64,000 nt of DNA, taken from NCBI GenBank assembly GCA_007026445.1, contig VDMD01000005.1, positions 62,001 to 126,000 of the forward strand. The letters run 5' to 3'. Every line of letters starts with the position of its first letter. The stretch's first letter is position 1. This document shows positions 23,719 to 34,847 of the stretch, piece after piece. The DNA is from Schizophyllum amplum (taxonomy: Eukaryota; Basidiomycota; Agaricomycetes; Agaricales; Schizophyllaceae). Under the pieces are notes generated by a model. The model did not search any database and had not been told where the DNA came from. It worked only from the letters and a program-made list of their open reading frames with translations. A program made the translations under genes and the position numbers.

Positions 23719-24212
23719 AGTGGCGAGGACGCGCGGGCTTTGGGAACGGCGGCAACGACGGTGAAGATGGGGTCGACGACGCGACGACGACGACGACGAC
23801 GACGAGGGTGGCGGAGTCAAGCAGCGTTGCGACGCGTTCGCCACCAACTGGAGATCACTGCGGCAGAAGGACCGGCGCCCCTATCGACATCAACCGGCGT
23901 TTGCCGCTTACGTCCAAAGTCAAACATTCCCATGACACCTGCTTGTACTTATGTCTCTCCGTGAGTGCTTTCACACCCCGCGCCCGGCGGACGCCTGCTT
24001 TGTCCTGATTCGGAGGACAATGAAAACCCTGATTCTGGGAGGGAGCGCTAGTGCATATCTGCGACATAATCTGATGACGCATAATGGGCGACCTGCATAA
24101 CCTGCATAATGGGGACCTGCACATTCCTAGCTGCCGCGTATAAATGCGCGGTCGCCCTGCCTGCTGTTCTCTCTTTTGACACAAGTCAGCTTTCCAATCT
24201 CGCAACACCACC
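23719..24212. other. Divergent intergenic region
   Basis: About 0.5 kb between two divergent genes. A (CGA)n-type repeat encoding Arg or Ser runs lies at 23770-23805. The rest is probably two promoters. Confidence 0.4.
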
Positions 24213-25838
24213 ATGTCGCTCATTGCGCGCACTGTATCGCTCGCGGCGCCGCGCCTCCCATCTCACTTTTGCACCGACCTTGCACGACGCGCTAGCGTCA
24301 TCCTTGGGTTTGCTCTTCGGACTGTGCTCTACAACGTCAACCGCTACTACGCTGGCTCTCCTTCTGTTGAGACTGCTGCCCTACCCGCATATGTCGAATA
24401 TCTTCCTACCAAGACGCTGCCATACCGCCTGCCCGGCTCCCGTACGCGCGATATGAACCGATCGCCCCTCTTCTCCCTTGACGACATTCTCACTGCCGTG
24501 CTACTCTACACCACCCTCCTGATCCTGACCGCCGTCTTCCCCTTGGTGGTGAGTATCACTTAGAGATATCTAGAATCACACTAATTGTGATTTGCAGTGC
24601 TATCAGCTAAAATGGCACATCCATCTCCTGAACGCGCTCAGCGCCGCGGTCGCACAGGCGTCCCACATCTGCCTCGTCATTCGACATGTCTTTATGGTTG
24701 CCGTGCAGGCGGCGACTCGTCTCTATGTTGTCCACATCCACGGCGTCGTTGGAAGCCGCTTGAGCTGTGAGTGTTTGATCTCGTTTACCGTGCTCACGTA
24801 CTCACGCTCGTCGCTAGCTACTGCTCGTCGCGTCGACGTCTTCGCCCGTAACACTCGCACGGCATGCGCCCTCGCGTACGCAGGACTCGTCTCCCATATC
24901 TCCTCCTACATTTTTGCCAGCTTCGACTGCATCACTTGTATGCCCCTTCCTCACCCCATTTTTTTCGTACCACTCATAAACCTCGTAGCTGCGCCTCACA
25001 GGTTGCGCTCACACGCCTCAAGGATTTACTCCTCGGCCACCGATTCTCTCGTCCGTCACACTCTACCCTTCATCCGATACCACAGTTTATCCTCTATCCT
25101 TGCCGTCGTGGACGACGTCAAAAGTGGGCGATACGAGATAAACCCTTCAAGCGCAATAGCTGACTTTCTCTCTACAGATGACACCTCTTTCACCATCCGC
25201 AAAGCGACATCCACTCTAGCCTTCATCCTTGCCGTCTATGCCAACGTAAAGAGTAAGCTTCATATGCCAGGCTCTTCAGCCAAAGAGCTAACTTCTGTCT
25301 CCAGATGTCATCTCCTCCTTCATCAACGCGACATTCAATCTGCCCCTTATCCTTGCCATCTCCGACTACATCAAGAGTGAGTGCGTCAGGATCTGCCTTC
25401 CCGGCGAATATCTGACTCACATCGTCAGATTTATTTTCCTCCTCCACCACCGCGATATGCGCGTTGCGCCCTCAAGAAGAGCTCACCATCTCCCTCTCCC
25501 TCCCCAGCTTCAGGCTCTCTCTTGTTTCTAGTCTGTTTTTTTTTCGAGGAAGGCGGTATAACCTGACTGCATTTCTTAGCCCCAGAGTCAAGACGTACAA
25601 TGCGTGCGGCGTTTGTACCGATACCCCAGTCTTGGTAGCCCGAGCCTTGGCACGGCCGAAAATACGTCACACTGTCTGCGACCACCACTGCACGCTCTCG
25701 CCGCCACGTCCTTCTACGAAGACATATGCTTCGAGAAGCGCATGCACCGATGCGCCCGAATGCCGCTGTCCTCACCTACCGACAGGCAAGTACCGAACAC
25801 GCATTCACACAGTTCCATTACTCATATTTTTGCAGTAG
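24213..25838 (+). CDS. Candidate membrane-associated protein assembled from serial phase-1 exons
   Basis: Not a recognised family. A consistent splice model is 24213-24548, 24598-24766, 24818-24937, 24989-25123, 25178-25252, 25305-25376 and 25429 onward. From the second intron on, every intron is phase 1, so exons 3-6 are symmetric units. Peptides are short hydrophobic helices: SLDDILTAVLLYTTLLILT, HVFMVAVQAATRLYVVHIHG, YAGLVSHISSYIFASFDCI. The units at 25178 and 25305 encode parallel sequences, TSFTIRKATSTLAFILAVY.NVK and SSFINATFNLPLILAISDYIK, and the exon at 24989 ends in LSSILAVVDDVK. The 3' end is unclear: the last frame closes at 25838, or the gene may continue into the next entry through a GC donor near 25790. 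Expression evidence would be decisive. Confidence 0.45.
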
Positions 25839-26044
25839 CCACAATAGTGGCACCCAAATAGCTATCAAGTCGTACGCCACAATTGGCGTCCAGCACTCTG
25901 ATGAGGCTTCTATGATAGACACGTCTTCTCCCCTATCCTTATCCTCCTCTTCCCTTCCGTCCGGCTGCCGACGACGACGACGACGACGACATCCACGCCT
26001 CCTTCTCCTACGACGATGACTGCGACGCCCTTGTGTCTTCCGAC

Positions 26045-26773
26045 ATGTCTGTCTCGACCGAATCCATTTCTCCCCCGACTGCACCCATCTCCATCTCGAC
26101 CGGACCCACGAACGCCGACCTCCGGCTCGCCGTCCCCGCCGATCAAGCCGTCCCCGCCGAGCTCATCCTCCCCGGCGGAGACGACGACCCGGCCGATCTC
26201 TCTCTCGCCGACGCCGACGAGCTCAAGACCTACCAGGCTGGCTTTTTTGCTGCCGGAGAAGCCGCCCGCGACGCAAGCGAAGCCTCGTCATTCCATGCCG
26301 ACGCCTCGTCATACAAGGCCGATCCCTCATCGTTCAGTGTCGACAGCTCCTCCTTGACCGCCACTACTGCTACTCAAGCACCCCTCCCCCATCTCCCCCT
26401 CCCCCCAATCCCCCGCCGCTTTTCCCACTCCCCGCGCGACCGCGACATCTACTGCTGGGGGTACTACGACCACGCCTTCGTCGGGGTGCTCGCCAAGCGC
26501 GGCGCGGGCGACCGGCTGTACGACGAGTACATGATGGGGATGCTCGGGTCCGAGCAGGACGTGCTGGGAAAGCACACGTCCGCACTAGGCAAGCACATGT
26601 CCCCGCCGAGCGACGAAGTGCGCGCATACCGGGTGGGGTGGCTAGACGCGAAGTACGTGACGGCGAACCCGGTACAGTCGAAGGTGCGCTCGTCGTATTG
26701 GGCGGGAGGCTTCCGGAGGGCGCACATCGATAAGTTCGATGCGGCGTATAATTATAAGCATCGGAATGATTGA
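26045..26773 (+). CDS. Ser/Asp-rich protein of unknown function, C-terminal part or separate gene
   Basis: Clean open frame from ATG 26045 (MSVSTESISPPTAPISIS) to TGA at 26771, ~242 aa. The frame is open upstream through an Asp run (GAC repeat, 25970-25990), so this may be the 3' exon of the preceding gene with one missing base near 25975. Features: Ser/Ala/Asp repeats (SSFHADASSYKADPSSF), a Pro-rich linker, then two related segments, KTYQAGFFAAGEAA and RAYRVGWLDAKYV, plus YWAGGFRRAHIDKFD. This recurring YxxGxxxA pattern may be a short internal repeat. No family recognised. Confidence 0.5.
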   Translation: MSVSTESISPPTAPISISTGPTNADLRLAVPADQAVPAELILPGGDDDPADLSLADADELKTYQAGFFAAGEAARDASEASSFHADASSYKADPSSFSVDSSSLTATTATQAPLPHLPLPPIPRRFSHSPRDRDIYCWGYYDHAFVGVLAKRGAGDRLYDEYMMGMLGSEQDVLGKHTSALGKHMSPPSDEVRAYRVGWLDAKYVTANPVQSKVRSSYWAGGFRRAHIDKFDAAYNYKHRND

Positions 26774-27154
26774 AGAGGACAGAAGGAGACACCAACGGAC
26801 GTTTCCTTATATACTTATCAGTATTTATCTTAGGACGTGGCGCTGACTTATATAGCTGACGGGCGTCTGGACTCTGTACGCACCGCGGAAGCTTGAGGTC
26901 GTGCATGTACGACAATGATGTGATAGGGAATTACTTCAAGAAGAATGGAAATATGTATTTTGTAACTTACCACCTCGTCCGGTTCGCCCCCAGGAACTCG
27001 TAGGATAACTGCATATCATCCTCCTCAACTTACACGTCGCCAACGTCGCCGGCTTCGTCGACATAGGCGACATCGTGAATGATGCACACGTCGCGAGTAT
27101 CATATTCGATTTATAACAAGACGCAGATGCCGGTCATCATTGCAGAAAGTATAC
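26774..27154. other. Convergent intergenic region
   Basis: About 380 bp between two facing 3' ends, AT-richer than the surroundings. Nothing recognised. Confidence 0.4.
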
Positions 27155-29057
27155 CTACTCTGGGGGCATCATGATATCCACGTCTCCGTTCTCGAAGGCG
27201 TCTAGTAGCACAAAAGACTTGTTATACTCAGCCTTTTCAAGTCCGTCCTTATACGTCGCGACGATCCTGACGTGTCGTATATCTCCAGGACCCACGAGAG
27301 AGTCAGAAAGCACAACAACGCGAGGTACCGGCTGCAGGCAATCAACCTTGAAGAAAAGATTTTGTTCTCGGTTGGGGTCGAGGTGTCGAACACGGGTGAC
27401 AAGATCTGTCCGATTGTTTTCAATGCATAATTCGGATATGCGTTGAATGAGGAAGATGTCGCGTGACTCAACCTGACCTACAAGACGGTGAGCTTCAGAG
27501 GACTTGAGCGTAAAATATAGTAGGGTTGAAGTTCATGTCCTGGTCCATGCCAACTCGACTTACCATGTAGTGCGGATTCTGCACAAGACTGTCGGTGAGC
27601 AGCCTGCCAGTGCCTCTTTTGACAGGACTTTGAGCAATAGTACGCCGTTCGACAGCCGCTGCAGGCCTGCCCCGGAGCATCTAGTCGCCCGCGCGTCGGA
27701 CACTGTCGTCTGGTCAAAATTACGTCTTGCAAGCTTCACGGTGCCCAGAGCTCACCTCATCGTATGCGCAGCAATACTTGACCGTGCGCCTCCATCTGGA
27801 GCGTGCGGTGTCCAAAGCAGGAAGCCGTGCCTCGTACGACTCCACCACTCTCCGGAGATAAGGAACGGCTCGTAGAGTTTGCTTCTCCGGTAAATGATCT
27901 CGATGCATCTGGTCGAAGGCGTGCAGGACGCTCCAGAGATTGAGTCCCTGGCATAGTTTTGTCGTCACCTCGTCGACCGCGCCGGATTCCAGGAGAGTGT
28001 CACTTGGTGCGAGTGCATGGTCGAGGAGGCGGGCAAGAGCGGTGAATAGACCGGCATTGATGGCCCATTCGATGGACCTGTGGTCTTGCATTACAGTGAA
28101 CAAGACAGCGATATAGCCGCACGCCGATTGCACTGCACTCCAAGCCTTGAGGGTGATATACGCATCCAGGAAGCCAACGAGTCTGTACACGGCATTACGT
28201 GGACAGGCCGACAGGGCGAGCTCGGGCACAGCTAATGTCAAGGATACCGCGCTACGGAATAACTCCTTACGTCGGATGTGAAGGTCGTGGACGTCGGGAC
28301 TGCCAACATCTTCCCGTAGCTGGCAATAACGCGACAAAGGTAGCGGGGGTAACCTCCCGTCGCTCGCAGGATGGCGTCCGCGACGTTTCGTGGTACGTAT
28401 AGTTCCTCCGCGTCTCCTGGTGTCAGGAGGAGGTGCATAGCGTTGTTTGCCCGAGTGACGAGGCCCATCGTGGGGTTCTTCCTGAAGTCTCGGCTCATGT
28501 ATCGCAGAAGATTGACCCAGATATCGACGACGTATGGCACGATCCTGGTGGTCTGTAAGAGATCGTGTAGCTGTGCCGGTTTGTACAACAGAGGCTTCAT
28601 TAACCCCTCCACCATCTGCAGAATGTCGTAGCACTCTTCGTGGTGACCCACCACAGGATCAGGCAGCACGTTCCCGTTCATCGGATGCAGCAAATCCATC
28701 CAATCCAGCACAATAGGCACATATACGAGGAGGGCGTCCAATATATGGGATGGTAAGGTCTGGCAAGTGCATGACAGTGATCCGCTGCAAAGAGCACTCC
28801 ACCGCATTAGGAGTATATGCACGACTTTAATTCGTCAGAGTCGTGTAGGCTGAGTGGAGGGTCCATAGGATCACGCCGGGGAGGACGTTTGAGTGCGGCG
28901 AAGGGATGTTCGCGGGAGAGCAGCGCCTCGTAGCGGCCACCGCTGTCTGTATCCGCTGCGAAAGTTGTGGACTGTGTGGATCCGCAAGTAAAGTTTGAGT
29001 CAGATTTATGACCTCGTCCACCAGGAGTTGAAATCGTATGTCAGTAGAGCTTGGCAT
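27155..29057 (-). CDS. MYND-type zinc finger protein (frame interrupted)
   Basis: Begins MPSSTDIRFQLLVDEVINL (ATG 29055-29057). A long helical armadillo-like region follows (LLHPMNGNVLP, PAQLHDLLQTTRIVPYVVDI, ALARLLDHALAPSD). A MYND finger near 27600-27770 has Cys pairs in KYCCAYDE and ACSGCRTAYYCSKSCQKRHW then AAHRQSC, fitting the C6HC MYND pattern. A last domain ends at the stop 27155-27157 (FFKVDCLQPVPRVVVLSDS, MMPPE). An intron with donor GTGAGC splits the MYND finger after YDE. Frame breaks occur near 28830, 28300 and at the MYND intron. Large families of such MYND proteins exist in mushrooms; they are presumed protein-interaction factors and this one lacks a SET domain. Confidence 0.72.
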
Positions 29058-29818
29058 GAGAGAATTGGGGGGTCGCCAGCGAAAATGGGGTCGAAACGCG
29101 AAGGACAAACTACAACAAACAGGCTCCGCATCTGACTATACGGCCACGTGCCCGCTGGCAGTGGCGCCAGCTCTGTCCCCTCACCGTTCACGCGAATCGC
29201 GCGTATAACTGATCAGAGAAGATACCCTGCGTGCTGCAGGAGCTCCTGTTGAGCTCCTAGCACTCCGCAAATTCTAGCCATAACGCGACAGTGGGATGGG
29301 GCCTCTAAATCTGACTTCGCGAGGACGTCGACGGCATGAATACTGCCGGCTACTACTGTCTCTCGCGGCAGACGTGGCTGACCATGTCCATGCGTAGGCG
29401 AACCGTGCACCGCACCTCAAATCGACAGATGTACGCAAGGGAGTAAGCATCCTCAAGTGCTGGCCTTCTTGAAGACGAGGAGATGATAGCAATGATGCGG
29501 ATGATTGCTTCCACCGCACTGCCCAAGCTCGAGCACCATATCATACGCGAGTACCGGAAACGATGATCCGGGAAATGGCGAGGACATGGTGGAAGAGTGA
29601 ATGGAGCGGCGCGGACGTGTGGAGATGCACTAAGTGTAAACGCACCAGTGAACGGTCCTTGACAGTCAAGGGGTGCCCTTGCCGTTTGCTCATAGCTGCA
29701 ATAGCAAGCGAGAGACTGGAGATACGGCTGGCTTGCGCACGCAAACACGATAGCGAGATGCAAAGCACGAATAAGTTAGGTCCCCCAAATGTGTATGCCT
29801 ACATCGCAAAAGCCGAGC
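29058..29818. other. Intergenic, nothing recognised
   Basis: About 760 bp between the MYND gene start and the p24 gene stop. Minus-strand open frames at 29350-29760 have no supporting feature. Confidence 0.4.
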
Positions 29819-30623
29819 TCATCGCATCTTGCGGTCCTCGAAGAATTTCTAGCACTGGGTCAGCCATCAGAACCAAGGCGCAGCCCATGTACGTACCTTC
29901 AGATGCCGCAATTGCCAAGCGCAGGTACCTAGAGCACAATAATCTGTGCTATGCTGTACCATACAGCACGCGAGTTGGTCGTTCGGAAGGTCGCGGTAGT
30001 CCGCCTCGCGCTCGCGCTGATACTGCTGTTCGCGCCGAATGTCTTCCAGCTTCACGTTCAGGTCTCGAACCTGCAGCGCGTCGTCAGTATTGGCACAGTA
30101 TTCCACTGAATCACGGCGCACCTTGCTTGCCAGCTCGCTAACATGTGTTCGATCGTGCTCGACATCCGCCTTCGTCGAGCCCACCACAATGTCCAGGTGC
30201 ATGCGAATATGCGTCCCGGAGGCGAACATGCTCGACGTCGCGTTCGTGCTCAAGCATATCAAATGGTCGCCTGATTCGTGCGAGGTGAACGTGAAGCGGC
30301 CATCCGGTGGGCCGATAGACTTGACCACATTGTGCGCGGTCTCCATCTCCTCCACCTCGACTTGTATGCCGAGCTCGGGGTTGATCAGTAGGTCTGCTGC
30401 GCGTCGGACCACTCCTTGGCCTTATATTCGCCTGCGGGTTTCACAAGTAAGCGCCAAATTCATTAGGGACGCCGCGCCACGCACCCTCGACCACGGTATT
30501 GCTTGGAAGCTCTTCGATAAAACATCGCTTCTCATTGGCGTCGAGGTAGAAGTGGACGGCGTGCACGGAGGCCACGGCATTAAGGAGAAGAAATCCGCAT
30601 AATTGAAGGGTTTTTGGCAGCAT
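29819..30623 (-). CDS. p24 family cargo receptor (EMP24/GP25L, alpha type; frame interrupted)
   Basis: Type I membrane protein of the early secretory pathway that cycles in COPI/COPII vesicles. Signal peptide MLPKTLQLCGFLLLNAVASV (ATG 30621-30623), then the GOLD domain HFYLDANEKRCFIEELPSNT with its first Cys, and SHESGDHLICLSTNATSS with the second. Coiled coil LNVKLEDIRREQQYQRERE, transmembrane AVWYSIAQIIVL, and a cytosolic tail KKFFEDRKMR with the FF and dibasic sorting signals. HFYLDANEKRCFIEELP resembles the Erp1 (alpha) subfamily. Introns: GTGCGT after GTCGAGG; GTGCGC before VRDLNV; GTACGT before the tail. Bases seem to be missing near 30395 (one), 29980 (two) and 29925 (one). Divergent from the ligase gene, 236 bp apart. 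Confidence 0.85.
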
Positions 30624-30859
30624 TTTCGTTTCCCGCCGCGCGCGCCGGTGTCGTGAATGTCGTGCAGAGGAGGGACGTGTAAGTTTGGCCGTGTTGTTGA
30701 TGCCGCCACAATTTCCACGTGCCCGGCGTGATTGGCGCCCATCTTGTCTCGCCAGTCGCGTCCCTCTTGTCCTGCCCTGCCATCATGTCGCGCCAGCCGC
30801 CTAGAAGGACTGCTTGAACGGAAACGGTGGTGGAAGAATATAATTTATACGGGACTGAT

Positions 30860-33800
30860 ATGTCTCAGACTGAAGGGAGCGTTCCCTTCTCCTTGTGAGT
30901 TACTTCCTTCGATCTACGCGTCTAGTTTTATCGAGCATACGCCCAGCTTTACTTCCCTCATCACCGCGATATCCACCATCCAACATGTAAAGGCAGGCTA
31001 TAAGGGACCTACGCCATACTACGCTTTGGACAAGTTCAAGGCATGGCCCAGCATTTCCTCACGCACTTCCCCGAACCTCCCCCACATACCACGCGCATCG
31101 TGTTCTGCCTTCTCTTCCCTGAGCTCGACTACTACCGGAAATACCATCTGCAAGAAGCGAAACTTGCACAAGCCGTAGCGCAGGCTCTGTCCTTGTCGCA
31201 TTCCCGTCTCGTCACCTGGAAGGAAGCTGGCTCGACTGGGTGCCTCGGACGCGAGATCCGCAAAGCGCTGGAACATAAGAGCTCGGCAAGTCTCCCTTTT
31301 CACATGGTTTTGCAAGCTGTAACAATCAAATCGTTTCTCAGAACCTGGACGAAGCAAGCCGTCTGAGCGTTGATGAAGTCAACGACCTCCTTGACGAGTT
31401 GGCGTCCCTCTCGCCCAACTCCGACGCGTCAATACACACCAAGTATCCCCGGGACATCCGCAGGTCCCGCCATGAAATTCTCAGTGTACTCTTCCGTCGT
31501 CTAAATCCTACCGACGCGGGTGTCCTTGCTCAAATCATCCTGAAGGATCTCATTCCTTTGCTATACCCTGTAAAACTCACTGGCTACGGCTCCGAACTCC
31601 GGGCTTACAACACGAAGAGCGTCAAGCACCTGCTTGTACAAGACGCCATGGATGTTTGGGACCCCAGTGGACGTCTGCGCCGCCTACACCGCACACACGC
31701 CAACCTGCGCTACGCTACTGAAGCCTTCGAGCGTAATGAGGAGGAATTTAAGCCTCACGTTGGAGTTATGATTCCAGTATGCCATGAGTATCTTTGCATA
31801 CTCGGTCGCACTCACCGCTGTCGCCAGATAATCCATTCCATCAAGTTGCAGGGCGTCAAGAACGCCTTCAACACATTCGCCGCAAGGTCCAGCCGTGTAT
31901 GGGTCGAGACCAAATATGATGGCGAGCGTGCACAGATTCACGTCCAAATAATGTCCGATGGTACTTCGCACATCACCATATACAGCAAGAGCGGCCGAAA
32001 CTCAACCTTGGACCGTATCGCTGTCCACTGGATTGTACGACAGGCTCTAGGCCTACCAGATCCCGAGAACGGATATGAGGGGCGACCTGACTGTCGGGTT
32101 ACGAAGAGTGTTATTCTGGATGCCGAGATGGTCGCCTGGGATACAGATCACGTCGATGGTACGTAGAACCCAGAACAAGATTGCTGCCCAGATCCTGACA
32201 TTCTCCAGAATTTTGGCGAATCCGATCTCTCGTCGAGCGCACGGCACGAGGAGTGCGACGCCGTGCGCGTCCCGCTAAGGCGAAGACCTTACATCAAGAC
32301 TTGCACGACGGCTACTCGCAGTCGTCATTGATGTCCGACTGCGACGAGGACACCTGCGAAGAAGCGCACCTCTCCCTCGTCTTCTTCGACATCATGGTCC
32401 TCAACGACGAATCTCTCCTGGGCCGCCCCTATGCGCACCGGAGGGCCCTGCTCGAATCCGTAGTCCAGCCTATCTCGAACTACTGCATGTTCTCCGAGCG
32501 GTACCCCGTGGATATACCGCGCACGTCCCAGTCTCAACAGGACAGCGATACCGAGGACGACGAGCCTAGTGACAAGGTCTCATCGCCGCCCAGCACCCAC
32601 GCCCAGCGCGCCCTCACGCAGCTATACCGCATCTTCGCGCAGCACCTCGTGCAGCGGCGCGAGGGCGTCGTAATCAAGGCGGAGGAATCGTTCTATAACG
32701 ACTACTGCCGGCAGTGGGGCAAGCTCAAGCGCGACTATATACCCGGTTACGGCGACACACTCGACCTTGCGCTCATCGGCGCTGCCTGGGACAAGGAGCG
32801 AGCGAGGACTTTGGGTGGTCAATCGTCATCAATCTGCGAACTCTGCAGTGACTGACGAGTTTCTATTGCAGTCAGCCCCTCGGCGTACACCACATTCTAC
32901 ATTGGTGCGCTCACGAATGCGGAAGATAGGAAGAAAAACGTACGCCATATTTGGCTTACTCGTGCAACCCTTACTGATCGCCATATATACAGCCCTCTAT
33001 CAAACCCAACTACCATGTCTATTTTGTGTCGTCCTACGGCCTGTCGCGACGGCAACTGGAAGACATGACCTCGCGTATAAACGCACGGTCAACGGTACTG
33101 TTCTCGGATCTGCGAATGGTACGCATCCCCTTCCTCTCGTAGACGACGCCTCATCCATGCAATCAGACCAACCCAAAGAACACACCGATCGGGCATCCTG
33201 AGTTGGAGTATACCTTGAGACTCTATGATGGGCTTGCCAAGCCGCATATCGTCTTCTGCGAACCTATGTTGGCTGAGGTATATGGTGCTGGGTTTGATGT
33301 CTCGAGAGGGAGTAAGGTAAGAAATCAGTGTTCATAACGATTAAAGGCAGCCTTTGAGCATTGCTCTCAGCCTTTCGACACCCTCTTTGCAGCAACAATC
33401 TCCTCTTTGCCATCCTTTGGCCTTTCATTCTTTTGGTACTCGCCACATACAACAGCCCTCGATACTTACTTCCTTGCAGCACTACGAACTGCGCTTCCCC
33501 CGTATCTCCAAGATCCACAACATCGAGGACCGGCCGCACACCGCGTGCAGCACCATTCAGGAGCTCAACGACCTCGCGTACGCCGTCGTTGGCCGGCAGA
33601 GCACGCAGGACGAGGTCGACGCGCTCTGGCATCGCATGACGGAGGACCCACACGACGGCGCGAGTGGCAAACGCAAGCGTGGCCCTGACGAGGACGAGTG
33701 GGTCGAGCTTCTGCGGGCCGCGGACGAGGGCCGCCTGAAGCCTGAAGAGAGGAAGAAGCGCGTCAGGGAGAGCTTTGAACGGAGTTCTGGCAGCGGCGAT

Positions 33801-34478
33801 CCAGGCAAAAGCACCTCCATCTCTGCTAGCGCGCGCAACCCCCGAAACCCAATGGCACTTCTTCCGGTTCAAGGGTCAGAAAGTCGGATCGCGCCTGCGA
33901 GCGTCATCGCTCGTTCAGCTATCACAAGAAGAAGAGCCGTCATTCACAATACAGCGCCGCTGCCCACACCGTCCGCCAGCCCTGTGCGCCCCGCGCCTGA
34001 GATCATCGACTTGTGCTCACCACCGTCAAGTATCCAGCTCTCCTCATCCCCACTCATGCCTGAAGCTCCGGCGTCCCCGTTCATTCAATTCCTCCAACAA
34101 GCCGGCGTCATCTATTACGATCTACCTCGAGGCCGCAATCATCCTCGGAGTCCGTTCGACAGCGTAATAAAGGACGCGTTGGGCGCCTCGTCGAGTTGGG
34201 TCTCCCCCGACTTGCGCGACTTCATGTTTCGCTGCGGATGGGTGTCTGAGAGGTCCCTGCTCTGCGCTTTTGGGGTCGTCATCAGCGACGTCGGAGGAGG
34301 TGCAGCGGTCGAAGCGGCAGACGGGCGTCTTAAGATCGTACATCAAATCCGCCAGGCTCGCAAGTCATTGAACGAGAAGGGCGCTGCACCTGGGCGAGCC
34401 AGATTATGGGTCTTCGATATCGACATGCTGTTGTACACCGGCCAGGATTTTTTGAGCAAGCATCTTGCCGAGTTCTAA
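30860..34478 (+). CDS. LIG4-like ATP-dependent DNA ligase lacking BRCT domains
   Basis: Nine exons: 30860-30894, 30947-31285, 31342-31776, 31828-32158, 32209-32814, 32872-32939, 32993-33118, 33167-33316 and 33480-34478. N-terminal DNA-binding domain of LIG4 type (IVFCLLFPELDYYRKYHL), then adenylation domain with active-site Lys in VWVETKYDGERAQIHV, motif III-like HLSLVFFDIMVLND, motif IV EGVVIKAEESFYND and motif V QWGKLKRDYIPGYGDTLD, then an OB fold. The last exon is a long disordered Ser/Pro tail with basic KRKRGPDEDEWVE and no recognisable BRCT repeat, unlike LIG4 proper. The second intron is GC-AG (GCAAGT donor at 31286). One base appears missing near 31040 in exon 2; all later exons are clean. 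Likely a basidiomycete LIG4-derived paralog; a role in end joining is unproven. Confidence 0.85.
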
Positions 34479-34847
34479 GCCGGCGCGCACTTCTATCCCT
34501 GTGGAGTCTTGATAGGTCTTGATACTTAGTCGTTTGCAATGATACAGTGAGTGCCTACCCGCACGGCACACATGACCCACTCATGCACAGTGCTTAGCCT
34601 CGTTATGCTCACTGAAAGCTGCCAGAAGTCACGTTCACCGTGTCCATCGTGATGCAGCTGGGCTTGTTCTTGACGGGGCCTCCGGACCGCTGCCGCCTCT
34701 ACCCCAGATTCCCCATCTCCCGACCCTGGCTTCTCTCCTATAGCCGTGGACGATCTGTGATGTCGTTCATCTCATGAGCAGTTAGACATATATATGCGGG
34801 GAAATGCTTGTCGGAGCTGCCAGCCACCTCGCTCCCCTCCATCCACC
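34479..34847. other. Short intergenic region
   Basis: Ligase 3' end and transporter promoter. Nothing recognised. Confidence 0.4.
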
